From Bacteroidota bacterium (GTDB taxonomy: Bacteria > Bacteroidota > Bacteroidia > NS11-12g > UBA9320), in NCBI GenBank assembly GCA_002746305.1, contig NVWV01000003.1, positions 322,501 through 386,500 of the forward strand: a stretch of 64,000 bases of DNA, written 5' to 3'. The stretch's first letter is position 1; each line of letters begins with the position of its first letter. Below are positions 8,550 through 17,022 of this stretch, one piece after another. The notes under the pieces are model-generated. The model saw only the letters and a list, made by a program, of their open reading frames with translations. It made no database searches and was not told the origin of the DNA. Position numbers and translations under genes: made by a program.

Positions 8550-10046
8550 TCACTCCGATTGGAATATAATGAAAGAAGAACGATCATATGCTTCTGACAA
8601 CACTATTGTCCCTTCCTCGGAAATATAAAACAACTCCGTATTAACATACTTATCCTTATCTAATTCCTTCTTTATTGAAAGTGTCTGAATACTCCCATCT
8701 GGATATATAGTATGAAAAACTACACCTGAATATTTGTTCTCTTTACTTTTCAGATCCTCTTCTTCCCAACTTGCATCTTTAGAGCCATTTGAAGCTATAA
8801 ATACTTTTGAACCATTATCTGTTACTACAAGTCCTGACGTACTACCGCGATAATTGCTAAACGGATCTGTCTTGTCCTTGTGTAATAGTTTTATTTCTGC
8901 AACTATCTTGATATTATTATCAATAAAAAGCACTTGAATATTTCCATACTTATATGCTGGCTGTTTAATGGCATAACTACCTGTATTGTTTTCATTTGGA
9001 TTCGTTTTCCCTTCTTCCAGTACCTCAACACCAACAAAAGCAAAAAGTTCCTTATCTTCTAAATATAGCAATTTATGTGTTCGCAGATATTCCCAGTCTC
9101 CTGTAAAACCAATTTCGTTTGAATTAATTTCCTCTCCTGTTCGTCCGTCAAACAAATGGAACATTAATTTCTTGGAATCCAATGTTTTCAGATTGTTCAA
9201 TGCTTTTATTTTAGTAATATAAACGGGTTCCCCAATGTACCCGACTACTCCAATATCTCCCTTAGAATTCTCAATAATTGAGTAATCTCTTACCAAAGAG
9301 GTTTTATTCTTTATTTCTATATTAAAATGGCTTGTTTTGGAATATACAGATAGTCTAATATTATAAAGAGAGTAATCGGGTGCTGTGCCAAAATTATACG
9401 ATTCTCTGAATCTAGATATACTTTTATACTCTAAAATTACTTTACCTGAATTCAATAAGTTAGTGCCCTTAATAAAATTTGCATTCTTAGGATTAGTTTC
9501 AGAAGCTTCTTTTACCTCGTAAACTAGTTTCATCTGACTATCATACACTTGTATAAAAAAATCGCCATTTATCAAACCAAAATACTCCTTGTTCGGAGAG
9601 GAAATAAGTTGTGTTAAAATTGGAAATTTTCTAACCGTATTTTTGTTTGGGCTTAGGCTTATTTCAACTTCCTCAAAGTTCAAATTTGTTGGATTAACTT
9701 TCTTAATCGAACTACTATAAATTTTGTTTTTTGAATACTCTTGAACTAAACAGTAGATATTATCTTTAAGTTGAAAAAAGGTATTAACCACCTTCATTTT
9801 TACTTTTCCTGATTTTCGCTTATTTGGATACTCTTTTGTTACCTTTACTTTTCCGTCTACATACTTAAAAAGTGTTGTTTTAGAGGTCGTTTCGCTCAGT
9901 GAATAAATCTCTTTGTTATCATTGGTACTCCAAAACTTAGAAAAAGATGATTCCTTTATATCTCCTTCAAAATAGGAGATAGTCTGAGCAAATACTGGTC
10001 TTACGATTAAAAGAAAGAACAAGATTAATTTTAAAAAGTGTTTCAT
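8550..10046 (-). CDS. Secreted protein of unknown function (498 aa)
   Basis: Signal peptide MKHFLKLILFFLLIVRPVFAQ, then about 475 residues rich in short beta strands, with phrases such as 'FFIQVYDSQMKLVYEV', 'KGDIGVVGYIG' and 'DNGSKVFIASNG' that suggest a beta-propeller-like fold. No T9SS domain and no lipobox. A -7 element TAAGTTTG lies at 10068-10075 on the minus strand. Its size and style match the gene at 230-1732. It lies inside a segment (8465-10153) bounded by two 73-bp copies of the methyltransferase 3' end, so it was probably acquired or moved here after the methyltransferase and DUF5916 genes were already neighbours (inference). Confidence 0.8.
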   Translation of the reverse strand: MKHFLKLILFFLLIVRPVFAQTISYFEGDIKESSFSKFWSTNDNKEIYSLSETTSKTTLFKYVDGKVKVTKEYPNKRKSGKVKMKVVNTFFQLKDNIYCLVQEYSKNKIYSSSIKKVNPTNLNFEEVEISLSPNKNTVRKFPILTQLISSPNKEYFGLINGDFFIQVYDSQMKLVYEVKEASETNPKNANFIKGTNLLNSGKVILEYKSISRFRESYNFGTAPDYSLYNIRLSVYSKTSHFNIEIKNKTSLVRDYSIIENSKGDIGVVGYIGEPVYITKIKALNNLKTLDSKKLMFHLFDGRTGEEINSNEIGFTGDWEYLRTHKLLYLEDKELFAFVGVEVLEEGKTNPNENNTGSYAIKQPAYKYGNIQVLFIDNNIKIVAEIKLLHKDKTDPFSNYRGSTSGLVVTDNGSKVFIASNGSKDASWEEEDLKSKENKYSGVVFHTIYPDGSIQTLSIKKELDKDKYVNTELFYISEEGTIVLSEAYDRSSFIIFQSE

Positions 10047-10067
10047 ATTATACTACTTAGAGATACC

Positions 10068-10075
10068 AAACTTAA
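10068..10075 (-). promoter_or_regulatory. -7 element TAAGTTTG
   Basis: Perfect TAnnTTTG on the minus strand, 21 bases upstream of the ATG at 10046. Confidence 0.5.
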
Positions 10076-10153
10076 CCTTTTCTAAAGCCAATTCACTTTG
10101 AAGCAATACTGAAGTGGGATATTCAACACATTCATGCCTAATTAGAAGATACT

Positions 10154-10226
10154 ATAAGCGAGTGGAAACCTCGTGAAATAGAGCTCCACAAAAAGCCTTG
10201 TATTTTTATTATTAAAGGATAGGAAT
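10154..10226 (+). pseudogene. Direct repeat 2, right copy: stranded 3' fragment of the methyltransferase gene
   Basis: Exact 73-bp duplicate of 8392-8464. It encodes the last 22 residues and stop of the RsmI-like protein, without promoter or start, between two minus-strand genes. The absence of any mismatch argues for a recent event. Confidence 0.92.
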
Positions 10227-10264
10227 AGGCCTGTTTTCTATTTCAAAATAACCTTTTCACTATC

Positions 10265-12466
10265 TTACTGAAACCAGTAGATTAACTTAAGAACCAGTGC
10301 CCTATTCTTTACATCTAAGTCGGTAGCCTCATAGTTTTCTGAATACACCAAGTAGAAATCGGATAACGGTCTAAATCTCCATTGTAATCGAGAGTTAATA
10401 TTGAAGTTATCAGACTGTGTATTGTACTGAAAGAAGGTTGTAAAAAAGATTGACCGAGTAAAGGATAACTCAGCGGTAGCACCTATTAAACTAATGTCTA
10501 CCTTCTCCTTTAAATGTGGCATATCGATACTGTTGTAGTTATAATCTAATCCAAAGATCCCAATAGGCTGCCACCTGTAGTTCAAAGCAAGGTTTACATT
10601 GCTACGCGTTCCGTTATAGTACTCTCCTAGTTTAAATCGTGCTTCTGCATACAGCGGCTTTCGCTGATTAGAAACAAACTCTCCTCCAAAATTAATGTAC
10701 TTGTAATCTCCGCCAGAGATAACTGAATCTCCAGTAAATGTAACATCCGTATCAAAAAACAGATGCGTAAACTCTTGATCCACAAAAAAGCCTAATGTGC
10801 TCGTATTACTAAACTGAGCAGTATAACCAGACCTAAATAGATTATCCCGTAGTTTAAATTCACTATCTGTGTATCGGTTTAAATAAAGATATGGTCCATG
10901 ATAGATAATGTGCTTTGACTCTTTTGGAAAAAAGCGATACCTCAATGCGGGTTCTAGTCTCCAGTATGTCTTCCGCTCTACAGAATCCAAAATTGGATTG
11001 TACCTATCAATCCGAGGGACAAAACCTACCAGAGCGTTATAATTTTCTCCTACATACTCATGATTCCAATCTGCCTTCAAATTTCCCGTAGAATAGGTGT
11101 ACCATGAAGCATGGGCATAGTCGTTTGGCTTTTTATTTTGGCTAAAACTCTTATGAAAGAACACTTTTCCATTGTGTTTTCTATCGGACGAAGCAAAATT
11201 AAAATCAGACCCAATCATTCTGTTAAAATCAGATTTAATAAACTCTCCATCTTTAAAGGACGATCTATTAACGCCAATCAAAGAAATGTTAGAACTCTTG
11301 AACACTTGTCGTTGTACCGCAGCTACAGAAAAATTTTGTGCAGGACCTGCCGAAGAACCATCTGTCTGCATATTCATAATACCTATACGCCAGTCATCTC
11401 CAACTTTACCGCTTAATCTTACACCTCCAAGAATTGGAACAATAGCACCACTCTTTAGGCCTATTCTCCTACTGAAGAATGGTCTAATCTGTCTAAAACC
11501 AAAGCCAGCAAACAAATCACTATTCTCTATAAAAAAGTTTCGACGTTCTGGGAAAAACAGGCTAAATCTACTTAAATTAGTTTGTTGTCTATCTACTTCC
11601 ACTTGTGAAAAATCTGGATTAACAGTAAGGTCCAGTTGAAGCGTAGAACTTATGGCAATCTTAGCGTCCACACCTCCATTAGCAACAGGCTCTACATCTG
11701 TACTTCCTTCGTAGTCCTTACTCAAGCCTCCACTAAGATATGGAATAATGGCCACGTATTTCTTTGGCTTCTCAAGAGGCTTGTCCCATATCAACTTACC
11801 ACAGTAGTTTAACGTAGCAATGTTAAAATTTCGTGGTACAGAAGCCCAAGAGGAACTTTCATTCCGTTTTAAATCATTTCTTGTGAAGTTGATACTCCAT
11901 TCCGTTCCTCCTTCTTTGAAACGAATACTATTAAATGGGATTGCCATCTCCACAAACCACCTATCTCCAAGTTGGGTAACCGCTGAATACCATAAATTGT
12001 CCCAAGCAGTTGTAACTCCGCGAGAACCACCACCTTGTATTAGTCCTTCTCGTTGAACTCCCTTTGGGTTCACCGCAAAACTGAAACCATTTGTTTTGTC
12101 GTTGAATGGGTCAATAACCACGGAAAATGCATCTGACCTCGGATACGAAAAATCACGTTTTAGACTTTGAATAATATTCTCTCCGGGAAGATCATCATAA
12201 CAAATAGCCGCTACATATAAATTCTTATCATCGTATGTAATCATAACCTCAGTCTTCGTTTTGGCAAAGGCAGTATCCATTGGGGTACTGATGTAGAAAT
12301 CAGAAGCCTTACTCATATTCTTCCATACTCCCTCGTCCAATCTTCCATCAATCCTAATGGTCTCAGAGGTCTTTTCAATACGAATACTGGGAAGTGATTT
12401 TTGAGCCCATAAGCTAGTTGTACATATGCCAAGAAGTGCTATGAAAAATATATGTCTCAATATCAT
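10265..12466 (-). CDS. DUF5916 outer-membrane protein with CBM9-like N-domain (733 aa)
   Basis: After a signal peptide (MILRHIFFIALLGICTTSLWAQ) residues about 25-225 form a CBM9-like domain with its hallmarks (IRIDGRLDEGVW, VMITYDDKNLYVAA, WFVEMAIPFNSIRF). The rest is the DUF5916 region ending in aromatic, alternating strands and a terminal WFQ, as in outer-membrane beta-barrels. Such proteins are common in Bacteroidota; their substrate is unknown. The open frame reaches 12532, but the ATG at 12466 gives the signal peptide. A -7 match TACGTTTG (12468-12475, minus) lies so close that the mRNA would start at about the third codon (TTG), so the exact start is uncertain. Confidence 0.88.
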   Translation of the reverse strand: MILRHIFFIALLGICTTSLWAQKSLPSIRIEKTSETIRIDGRLDEGVWKNMSKASDFYISTPMDTAFAKTKTEVMITYDDKNLYVAAICYDDLPGENIIQSLKRDFSYPRSDAFSVVIDPFNDKTNGFSFAVNPKGVQREGLIQGGGSRGVTTAWDNLWYSAVTQLGDRWFVEMAIPFNSIRFKEGGTEWSINFTRNDLKRNESSSWASVPRNFNIATLNYCGKLIWDKPLEKPKKYVAIIPYLSGGLSKDYEGSTDVEPVANGGVDAKIAISSTLQLDLTVNPDFSQVEVDRQQTNLSRFSLFFPERRNFFIENSDLFAGFGFRQIRPFFSRRIGLKSGAIVPILGGVRLSGKVGDDWRIGIMNMQTDGSSAGPAQNFSVAAVQRQVFKSSNISLIGVNRSSFKDGEFIKSDFNRMIGSDFNFASSDRKHNGKVFFHKSFSQNKKPNDYAHASWYTYSTGNLKADWNHEYVGENYNALVGFVPRIDRYNPILDSVERKTYWRLEPALRYRFFPKESKHIIYHGPYLYLNRYTDSEFKLRDNLFRSGYTAQFSNTSTLGFFVDQEFTHLFFDTDVTFTGDSVISGGDYKYINFGGEFVSNQRKPLYAEARFKLGEYYNGTRSNVNLALNYRWQPIGIFGLDYNYNSIDMPHLKEKVDISLIGATAELSFTRSIFFTTFFQYNTQSDNFNINSRLQWRFRPLSDFYLVYSENYEATDLDVKNRALVLKLIYWFQ

Positions 12467-12467
12467 A

Positions 12468-12475
12468 CAAACGTA
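12468..12475 (-). promoter_or_regulatory. -7 element TACGTTTG
   Basis: Perfect motif on the minus strand, 1 base upstream of the annotated ATG at 12466. Either the start is leaderless at TTG 12460 or the match is chance. Confidence 0.35.
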
Positions 12476-12615
12476 ACAATTGAACTGTAAGAATGGCAAT
12501 AGGTTTAACCCAATTGAGAAACTACTGATCAAATAAACATCTAGTTTGATTCCGAAAATTTAATGCTACTATTATTTTTTTTAACTTTACAACTAAATCA
12601 AAAAGTAATAAACAA

Positions 12616-12822
12616 ATGAAAAAAACAATCTCACTGGCAGTTTGCCTTGTATTCCTGATTGGAGTCTCTTCTTGTGGAGCAGACTCAAAGAACGAAGATT
12701 ACAAAGAAGAAATCATTGAAATGGAGGACTTACAGCACGAAATGGATGAAGTTTCGGACGCATTAGAATCTGAAACCGAAGATATGAATCACGACATAGA
12801 CAGCTTATTAGAAGGAATTTAA
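12616..12822 (+). CDS. Small acidic lipoprotein (68 aa)
   Basis: Lipoprotein signal with lipobox GVSSC (Cys20), then a short acidic heptad-like tail (EEIIEMEDLQHEMDEVSDALE) likely to form a coiled coil. No family recognised. It lies 4 bases upstream of the K/E-rich exported protein and probably shares its transcript. Confidence 0.72.
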   Translation: MKKTISLAVCLVFLIGVSSCGADSKNEDYKEEIIEMEDLQHEMDEVSDALESETEDMNHDIDSLLEGI

Positions 12823-12826
12823 TCGC

Positions 12827-13528
12827 ATGAAAAATATTATTATAGTACTAGTACTTCTAGTAGGGTTTACGGCAACTGCCCAAAACAACGGAAAAGATAA
12901 TGGCCGTGGAAAAGGACTAATAGAAAAAACTGAAAAAAAGGCTCATGCAGAGAAACATGAAATAGATAATGAGGTTGAAGAAGCAGAGTCTCAATTAAAT
13001 GAAGCCAAAATAAAAGGTAAGGACAAGGTCAAAGAAGCAAAAGAGAAGTCAGAGGATCGCATTCCGAAAGATAAAGATCGCACTAAAGATAAAGAAAGTG
13101 ATGATAAAGATGATGAACATAAAGACAAGGCTGAAAAAGAAGATCATAGTAACAAGAATAAAGACTCCGAAGATCATCCAGGTAAACACAAGGGACAGAA
13201 TAAAGGAGACTTAGAAGGAAAAGACTATGGACAAGCTACTGCGGCAGCAGCCAAACTCAAAGCAAAAGAAAAAGTAAAGGAGGCCAAAATAAAAACTGAA
13301 AAAGCAGAAAAAGCTCAGTCGGAAGCCCGCAAAAAAATCAAGACTGCCAAGGAAAAGATTGAAAAACAAAAAGCAGAAAAAGAAATCTCTGAAGAAGAAT
13401 ACAATGAAAAAGCAGAGAGAATAAATAAAGCAGAGGAACGCGTTGCCGAAGCCGAGACCAAAGCCGCTGAAGCAAAAGAAAAAGCGGAGCAAGCTCAAAA
13501 GAAGACTGCTCCTGAAAGCATAAAATAA
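12827..13528 (+). CDS. Exported Lys/Glu-rich coiled-coil protein (233 aa)
   Basis: Signal peptide MKNIIIVLVLLVGFTATAQ, then almost entirely charged residues. Residues 30-125 are a K/D/E/G-rich disordered stretch with KDKD/KDKESDDKD runs. Residues 130-233 are Ala/Lys/Glu heptads (KAEKAQSEARKK, AEERVAEAETKAAEAKEKAE) that predict a long helix. The function is unknown. The composition is low-complexity, so similarity hits should be read with care. A strong terminator follows at once, so this ends the transcript started at 12616 or earlier. Confidence 0.75.
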   Translation: MKNIIIVLVLLVGFTATAQNNGKDNGRGKGLIEKTEKKAHAEKHEIDNEVEEAESQLNEAKIKGKDKVKEAKEKSEDRIPKDKDRTKDKESDDKDDEHKDKAEKEDHSNKNKDSEDHPGKHKGQNKGDLEGKDYGQATAAAAKLKAKEKVKEAKIKTEKAEKAQSEARKKIKTAKEKIEKQKAEKEISEEEYNEKAERINKAEERVAEAETKAAEAKEKAEQAQKKTAPESIK

Positions 13529-13546
13529 CGCAGTATTTAACATTCT

Positions 13547-13576
13547 AAAACCGCCAATTGATTGGCGGTTTTTTTT
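13547..13576 (+). terminator. Rho-independent terminator
   Basis: 12-bp perfect stem AAAACCGCCAAT / ATTGGCGGTTTT with a 2-base loop, followed by a T run. It ends the 12616-13528 transcript. Confidence 0.88.
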
Positions 13577-13658
13577 ATACATCTACTTTAAAGATACACC
13601 ATAAGTCACTGCAGTTTATTCAGTCAAACCTCAGGATACTACTCTTAGCGAAAAATGC

Positions 13659-13666
13659 TAGATTTG
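13659..13666 (+). promoter_or_regulatory. -7 element TAGATTTG
   Basis: Perfect motif 21 bases before the ATG at 13688. It overlaps an earlier in-frame ATG at 13655, so it argues that translation starts at 13688. Confidence 0.55.
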
Positions 13667-13687
13667 CAGCCCGAAAAAAGTCACAGA

Positions 13688-14137
13688 ATGAAGCGTATCA
13701 ATGCATACAAGAAATTGTTTCAAGTAGAAGAAGCTATCGATCTTAAACAATTGAAAACGAAATACAGAAACCTTGTAAAGGAATGGCATCCTGATAAACA
13801 TCGACAAAATGACGAAAAAGCTGAAGAAGCTGAAGAAATGAGTCGCAAAATCATAGATGGTTACAGTTTTCTAATCAGCATAGCTCCTGAAACCATAGCA
13901 TCTGGATTGGAAGAGTATACCGATACAATAACAAACGCTTCAATTGATGACATGCACCACAAAAGTCTATTACTAGAAGTCACCTTCACAGATGGCTCTA
14001 CTTACGAATATTTTGGTGTCAACAAAAATCTATTCTCCAAATTGGTGAATGCAGATAAAGTGCAGCGGTTTGCAAGACGGAATATCTACAATTCATTTAC
14101 GTATCGCAAGTCCAAAAGGACTGTTGAGGCCGAGTAG
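13688..14137 (+). CDS. J-domain protein with C-terminal KTSC domain (149 aa)
   Basis: Residues 1-65 form a DnaJ J domain with the Hsp70-contacting HPD motif at 34-36 (EWHPDKH). Residues about 88-149 match the KTSC domain (MHHKSLLLEVTFTDGSTYEYFGV...), a short domain usually found alone and often linked to nucleic-acid metabolism. The fusion would bring DnaK to a KTSC target (inference). The ATG at 13655 is possible, but the promoter motif overlaps it. The gene is convergent with acs, 3 bases from its stop. Confidence 0.85.
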   Translation: MKRINAYKKLFQVEEAIDLKQLKTKYRNLVKEWHPDKHRQNDEKAEEAEEMSRKIIDGYSFLISIAPETIASGLEEYTDTITNASIDDMHHKSLLLEVTFTDGSTYEYFGVNKNLFSKLVNADKVQRFARRNIYNSFTYRKSKRTVEAE

Positions 14138-14140
14138 ATT

Positions 14141-16039
14141 TTACACCCTCCCTTTTATCACTTCCTCCACACATTCTGGGTTAAGCAAGGTGGAAATATC
14201 CCCTAGATTATCCATCTCATTTGCAGCTACTTTGCGAAGAATCCGTCGCATTATTTTGCCACTTCGTGTTTTGGGCAATCCACTGGTTATCTGAATTTTC
14301 TCAGGTTTACAAATTGGCCCTAATGTTTTAGAAACCAAGTCTTTAATCTCATCGTTAATCGTTTCACTTCCTACATTATTCTTAAGAGTGACGTAGGCAT
14401 ATATGCTATTCCCTTTGATATCATGCGGATAGCCTACCACAGCACTCTCCGCCACATTAGAATGCTCGTTAATTGCATTTTCTATCTCTGCTGTACCTAG
14501 ATTATGCCCACTTACGATAACGATGTCATCTACTCTACCCGTTATTCTATAATTGCCATTGCTATCTCGCTTAGCTCCATCTCCTGTGAAATACTTACCT
14601 GGGAAAGTATTGTAATAGGTCTCTGCAAAACGTTGGTGATTGCCATAAATGGTACGAGCCATACTTGGCCACGGATATTTTATACATAATCTTCCCTCCT
14701 GTTCTCCTTCAGATAATTCATTCCCATTTTCATCCATCAAACAGGGCTGTATTCCGGGTAGTGGCAGCGTAGCATATGTAGGAATGTCTCGGGTAACTCC
14801 TGCAATACTGGTTATCATAATACCACCTGTTTCCGTTTGCCACCACGTGTCTACAATGGGACAATTCCCCTTTCCTATATGATTGTTATACCAATCCCAT
14901 GCTTCTTGATTGATGGGTTCCCCAACAGTTCCCAATGTTTTGAGACTACTTAAATCATATTGGTTTACCAGACTAATATCACACGTAGCCAAAGAACGGA
15001 TTGCAGTGGGTGCAGTATAAAAAATATTGACTTTATGCTTTTCTACCACCTGCCAAAAACGTCCCATATCTGGGTAGCTCGGCACTCCTTCAAACATCAC
15101 TGTGGTAGCCCCTGCACTCAAGGGTCCATATACAATGTAACTGTGTCCTGTAATCCAACCTATGTCCGCAGTACACCAATAAATATCTCCTTCTTCATAT
15201 TGAAATACATTGCGAAAACTGTAGTTGGTATAGACCATATATCCTCCGCAGGTATGAACCATTCCTTTGGGCTTGCCTGTACTTCCGCTGGTATACAATA
15301 TGAAGAGCATGTCTTCTGCATCCATCACCTCCGCAGGGCATTCATCGCTCGCTTTTGCAAATTCATCTTGCCACCAAACATCCCGTCCATATTCCATAGC
15401 TATCTTACTATTGGTTCTGTTCAGTACTATTACTTTCTCTACACTATCACAACTTTGCAATGCCTCATCTGTAATCTCTTTTAAAGGGGTAATCTTATCT
15501 CCACGATAACCACCATCTGCGGTCAGGACCACATTACATGTAGCATCATTGATTCTATCACTCAAACTTTTGGCACTAAACCCTGCAAATACAACCGAAT
15601 GTATTGCTCCTATGCGAGCACAAGCTAAAACTGCATATGTAAGCTCTGGAGTCATTGGCATATATATACAAATTCTATCTCCTTTTTTAGCCCCATTTGC
15701 TTTTAACATATTGGCGGTCTTATTTACATTTTTTGCCAATTCATTATAGGTAATGTGCAGTGCCTCTTCATTTGGGTTATTGGGTTCAAAGATGATGGCT
15801 GTTTGATTTCCTTTTGTAGCCAAATGTCGGTCAATACAATTCTCTGTAATGTTCAGTTTTGCTCCTTCAAACCACTTGATGTAAGGTTTACTCAAGTCAT
15901 ACTCCAAAACTTTATCCCATTTTTTCCGCCATGCAAACTCTTGCTCGGCAAAGTCTCCCCAAAATTTTTCAGGATTCTCTATACTTTCTTTATAGAGTTG
16001 GTCGTACTGAGATTGGCTTTGTACTACGAAGTTTGACAT
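14141..16039 (-). CDS. acs: Acetyl-CoA synthetase (632 aa)
   Basis: AMP-forming acetate-CoA ligase of normal length. Visible signatures are the P-loop-like AMP-binding motif LYTSGSTGKPKGMVH, the ADIGWITGHSY segment, the acetate-pocket region DTWWQTETGG, the hinge RTGRVDDIV-type motif (ITGRVDDIVIVSGH), and the C-terminal acetylation-site motif TRSGKIMRR. It activates acetate to acetyl-CoA in the cytoplasm. Divergent from the bestrophin gene, 65 bp apart. Confidence 0.97.
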   Translation of the reverse strand: MSNFVVQSQSQYDQLYKESIENPEKFWGDFAEQEFAWRKKWDKVLEYDLSKPYIKWFEGAKLNITENCIDRHLATKGNQTAIIFEPNNPNEEALHITYNELAKNVNKTANMLKANGAKKGDRICIYMPMTPELTYAVLACARIGAIHSVVFAGFSAKSLSDRINDATCNVVLTADGGYRGDKITPLKEITDEALQSCDSVEKVIVLNRTNSKIAMEYGRDVWWQDEFAKASDECPAEVMDAEDMLFILYTSGSTGKPKGMVHTCGGYMVYTNYSFRNVFQYEEGDIYWCTADIGWITGHSYIVYGPLSAGATTVMFEGVPSYPDMGRFWQVVEKHKVNIFYTAPTAIRSLATCDISLVNQYDLSSLKTLGTVGEPINQEAWDWYNNHIGKGNCPIVDTWWQTETGGIMITSIAGVTRDIPTYATLPLPGIQPCLMDENGNELSEGEQEGRLCIKYPWPSMARTIYGNHQRFAETYYNTFPGKYFTGDGAKRDSNGNYRITGRVDDIVIVSGHNLGTAEIENAINEHSNVAESAVVGYPHDIKGNSIYAYVTLKNNVGSETINDEIKDLVSKTLGPICKPEKIQITSGLPKTRSGKIMRRILRKVAANEMDNLGDISTLLNPECVEEVIKGRV

Positions 16040-16089
16040 TCAGCGAATTAACGGAATACTTTAGGCAATGACAAGTTAAGTAAATCTCA

Positions 16090-16097
16090 TACTTTTG
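16090..16097 (+). promoter_or_regulatory. -7 element TACTTTTG
   Basis: Perfect motif ending 7 bases before the ATG at 16105. Probable leaderless or near-leaderless mRNA. Confidence 0.6.
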
Positions 16098-16104
16098 GCA
16101 CTGC

Positions 16105-16971
16105 ATGATAAAGTACAATCCAAAACTTTGGTTTACTCAAATTTTTAAATTACCAAAGAGTGATACACTCAGAATACTTTTCCCGGAGATGCTTCTACTG
16201 GCGTTGTTTACAACAGCACTTACCTACTTAGAACTAAACTACTTAGAAGACTTACATATTTTTAAGGATGCCATTGCGGTATACTCTCTAATTGGTTTTG
16301 TGCTTTCTCTCCTTTTGGTTTTTCGTACCAATACGGCTTATGATAGGTGGTGGGAAGGACGTAAAAAATGGGGAGAACTGGTCAATAATACACGTACATT
16401 GGCCATTAAAGTAAGATCTACCACTCAAAATAAAGAAACCATTTCATTCTTCAATAGAATGATTTCCAACTATGTTTTTGCTCTTAAATGGCATCTTAGA
16501 GACGAAGACGAGGAACTTATTGTGGAACTTACCCCTGGTGAAAAAGAAAACTTTTATGCCGCATCTCACAAGCCTAGCTATATCTCTCAATTGATGTATA
16601 ATAAGCTTAGACATATGAAAAATGAAGAGGACATTAGCGATATTGAGTATCTGGCGATGGACACTAACTTGAATACATTCTCCAATATAACAGGTGCGTG
16701 CGAACGAATTAAAAACACTCCTATGCCCTACTCGTACAATCTATTTTTAAAGAAGTTTATCTTTATCTACGTAGTTACACTTCCCATTGGTTTTGTTTCC
16801 TCTTTTGGCTACGGCACCATCCTAATTGCAGTTTTTATCTTCTATATTTTGGTGAGTATTGAATTACTGGCCGAGGAGATTGAAGATCCATTCGGATTTG
16901 ATGACAACGATTTACCCCTAGATGAAATCTCCACTAAAATAAAGGCAAATGTTGGGGATATTTTAAAATAA
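16105..16971 (+). CDS. Bestrophin-family (UPF0187) anion-channel protein (288 aa)
   Basis: Bacterial bestrophin. Family marks are PKSDTLRILFPEM at the N-terminus, the VFRTNTAYDRWWEGRKKWG segment after the second membrane helix, and the conserved C-terminal acidic stretch EEIEDPFGFDDNDLPLDEI. Four hydrophobic segments (about residues 27-45, 55-73, 213-235 and 236-255) fit the pentameric inner-membrane channel fold. The ion carried is not evident. Confidence 0.92.
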   Translation: MIKYNPKLWFTQIFKLPKSDTLRILFPEMLLLALFTTALTYLELNYLEDLHIFKDAIAVYSLIGFVLSLLLVFRTNTAYDRWWEGRKKWGELVNNTRTLAIKVRSTTQNKETISFFNRMISNYVFALKWHLRDEDEELIVELTPGEKENFYAASHKPSYISQLMYNKLRHMKNEEDISDIEYLAMDTNLNTFSNITGACERIKNTPMPYSYNLFLKKFIFIYVVTLPIGFVSSFGYGTILIAVFIFYILVSIELLAEEIEDPFGFDDNDLPLDEISTKIKANVGDILK

Positions 16972-17022
16972 TGGTCACCCGAACCATCTTGCTATCCATC
17001 TGTTAATTTGATACAAAACACC

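Noticed and set aside
8392..10226. Idea that the 73-bp repeats are integrase attachment sites
   Set aside because: No integrase, and the repeat is part of a protein gene rather than a tRNA; the other loci use unrelated sequences. Repeat lengths of 25-73 bp also do not fit transposon target duplications.
11111..11639. Overlapping plus-strand frames inside the DUF5916 gene
   Set aside because: Antisense shadows of a well-conserved gene, with no ribosome site or family match.
13211..13582. Phe/Leu/Cys-rich frame antisense to the K/E-rich gene
   Set aside because: It is simply the complement of a Lys/Glu-rich coding region; the Phe/Leu richness follows from that and it has no start signal.
14049..16036. 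Several plus-strand frames opposite acs
   Set aside because: All antisense to a full-length acetyl-CoA synthetase and lacking start signals.
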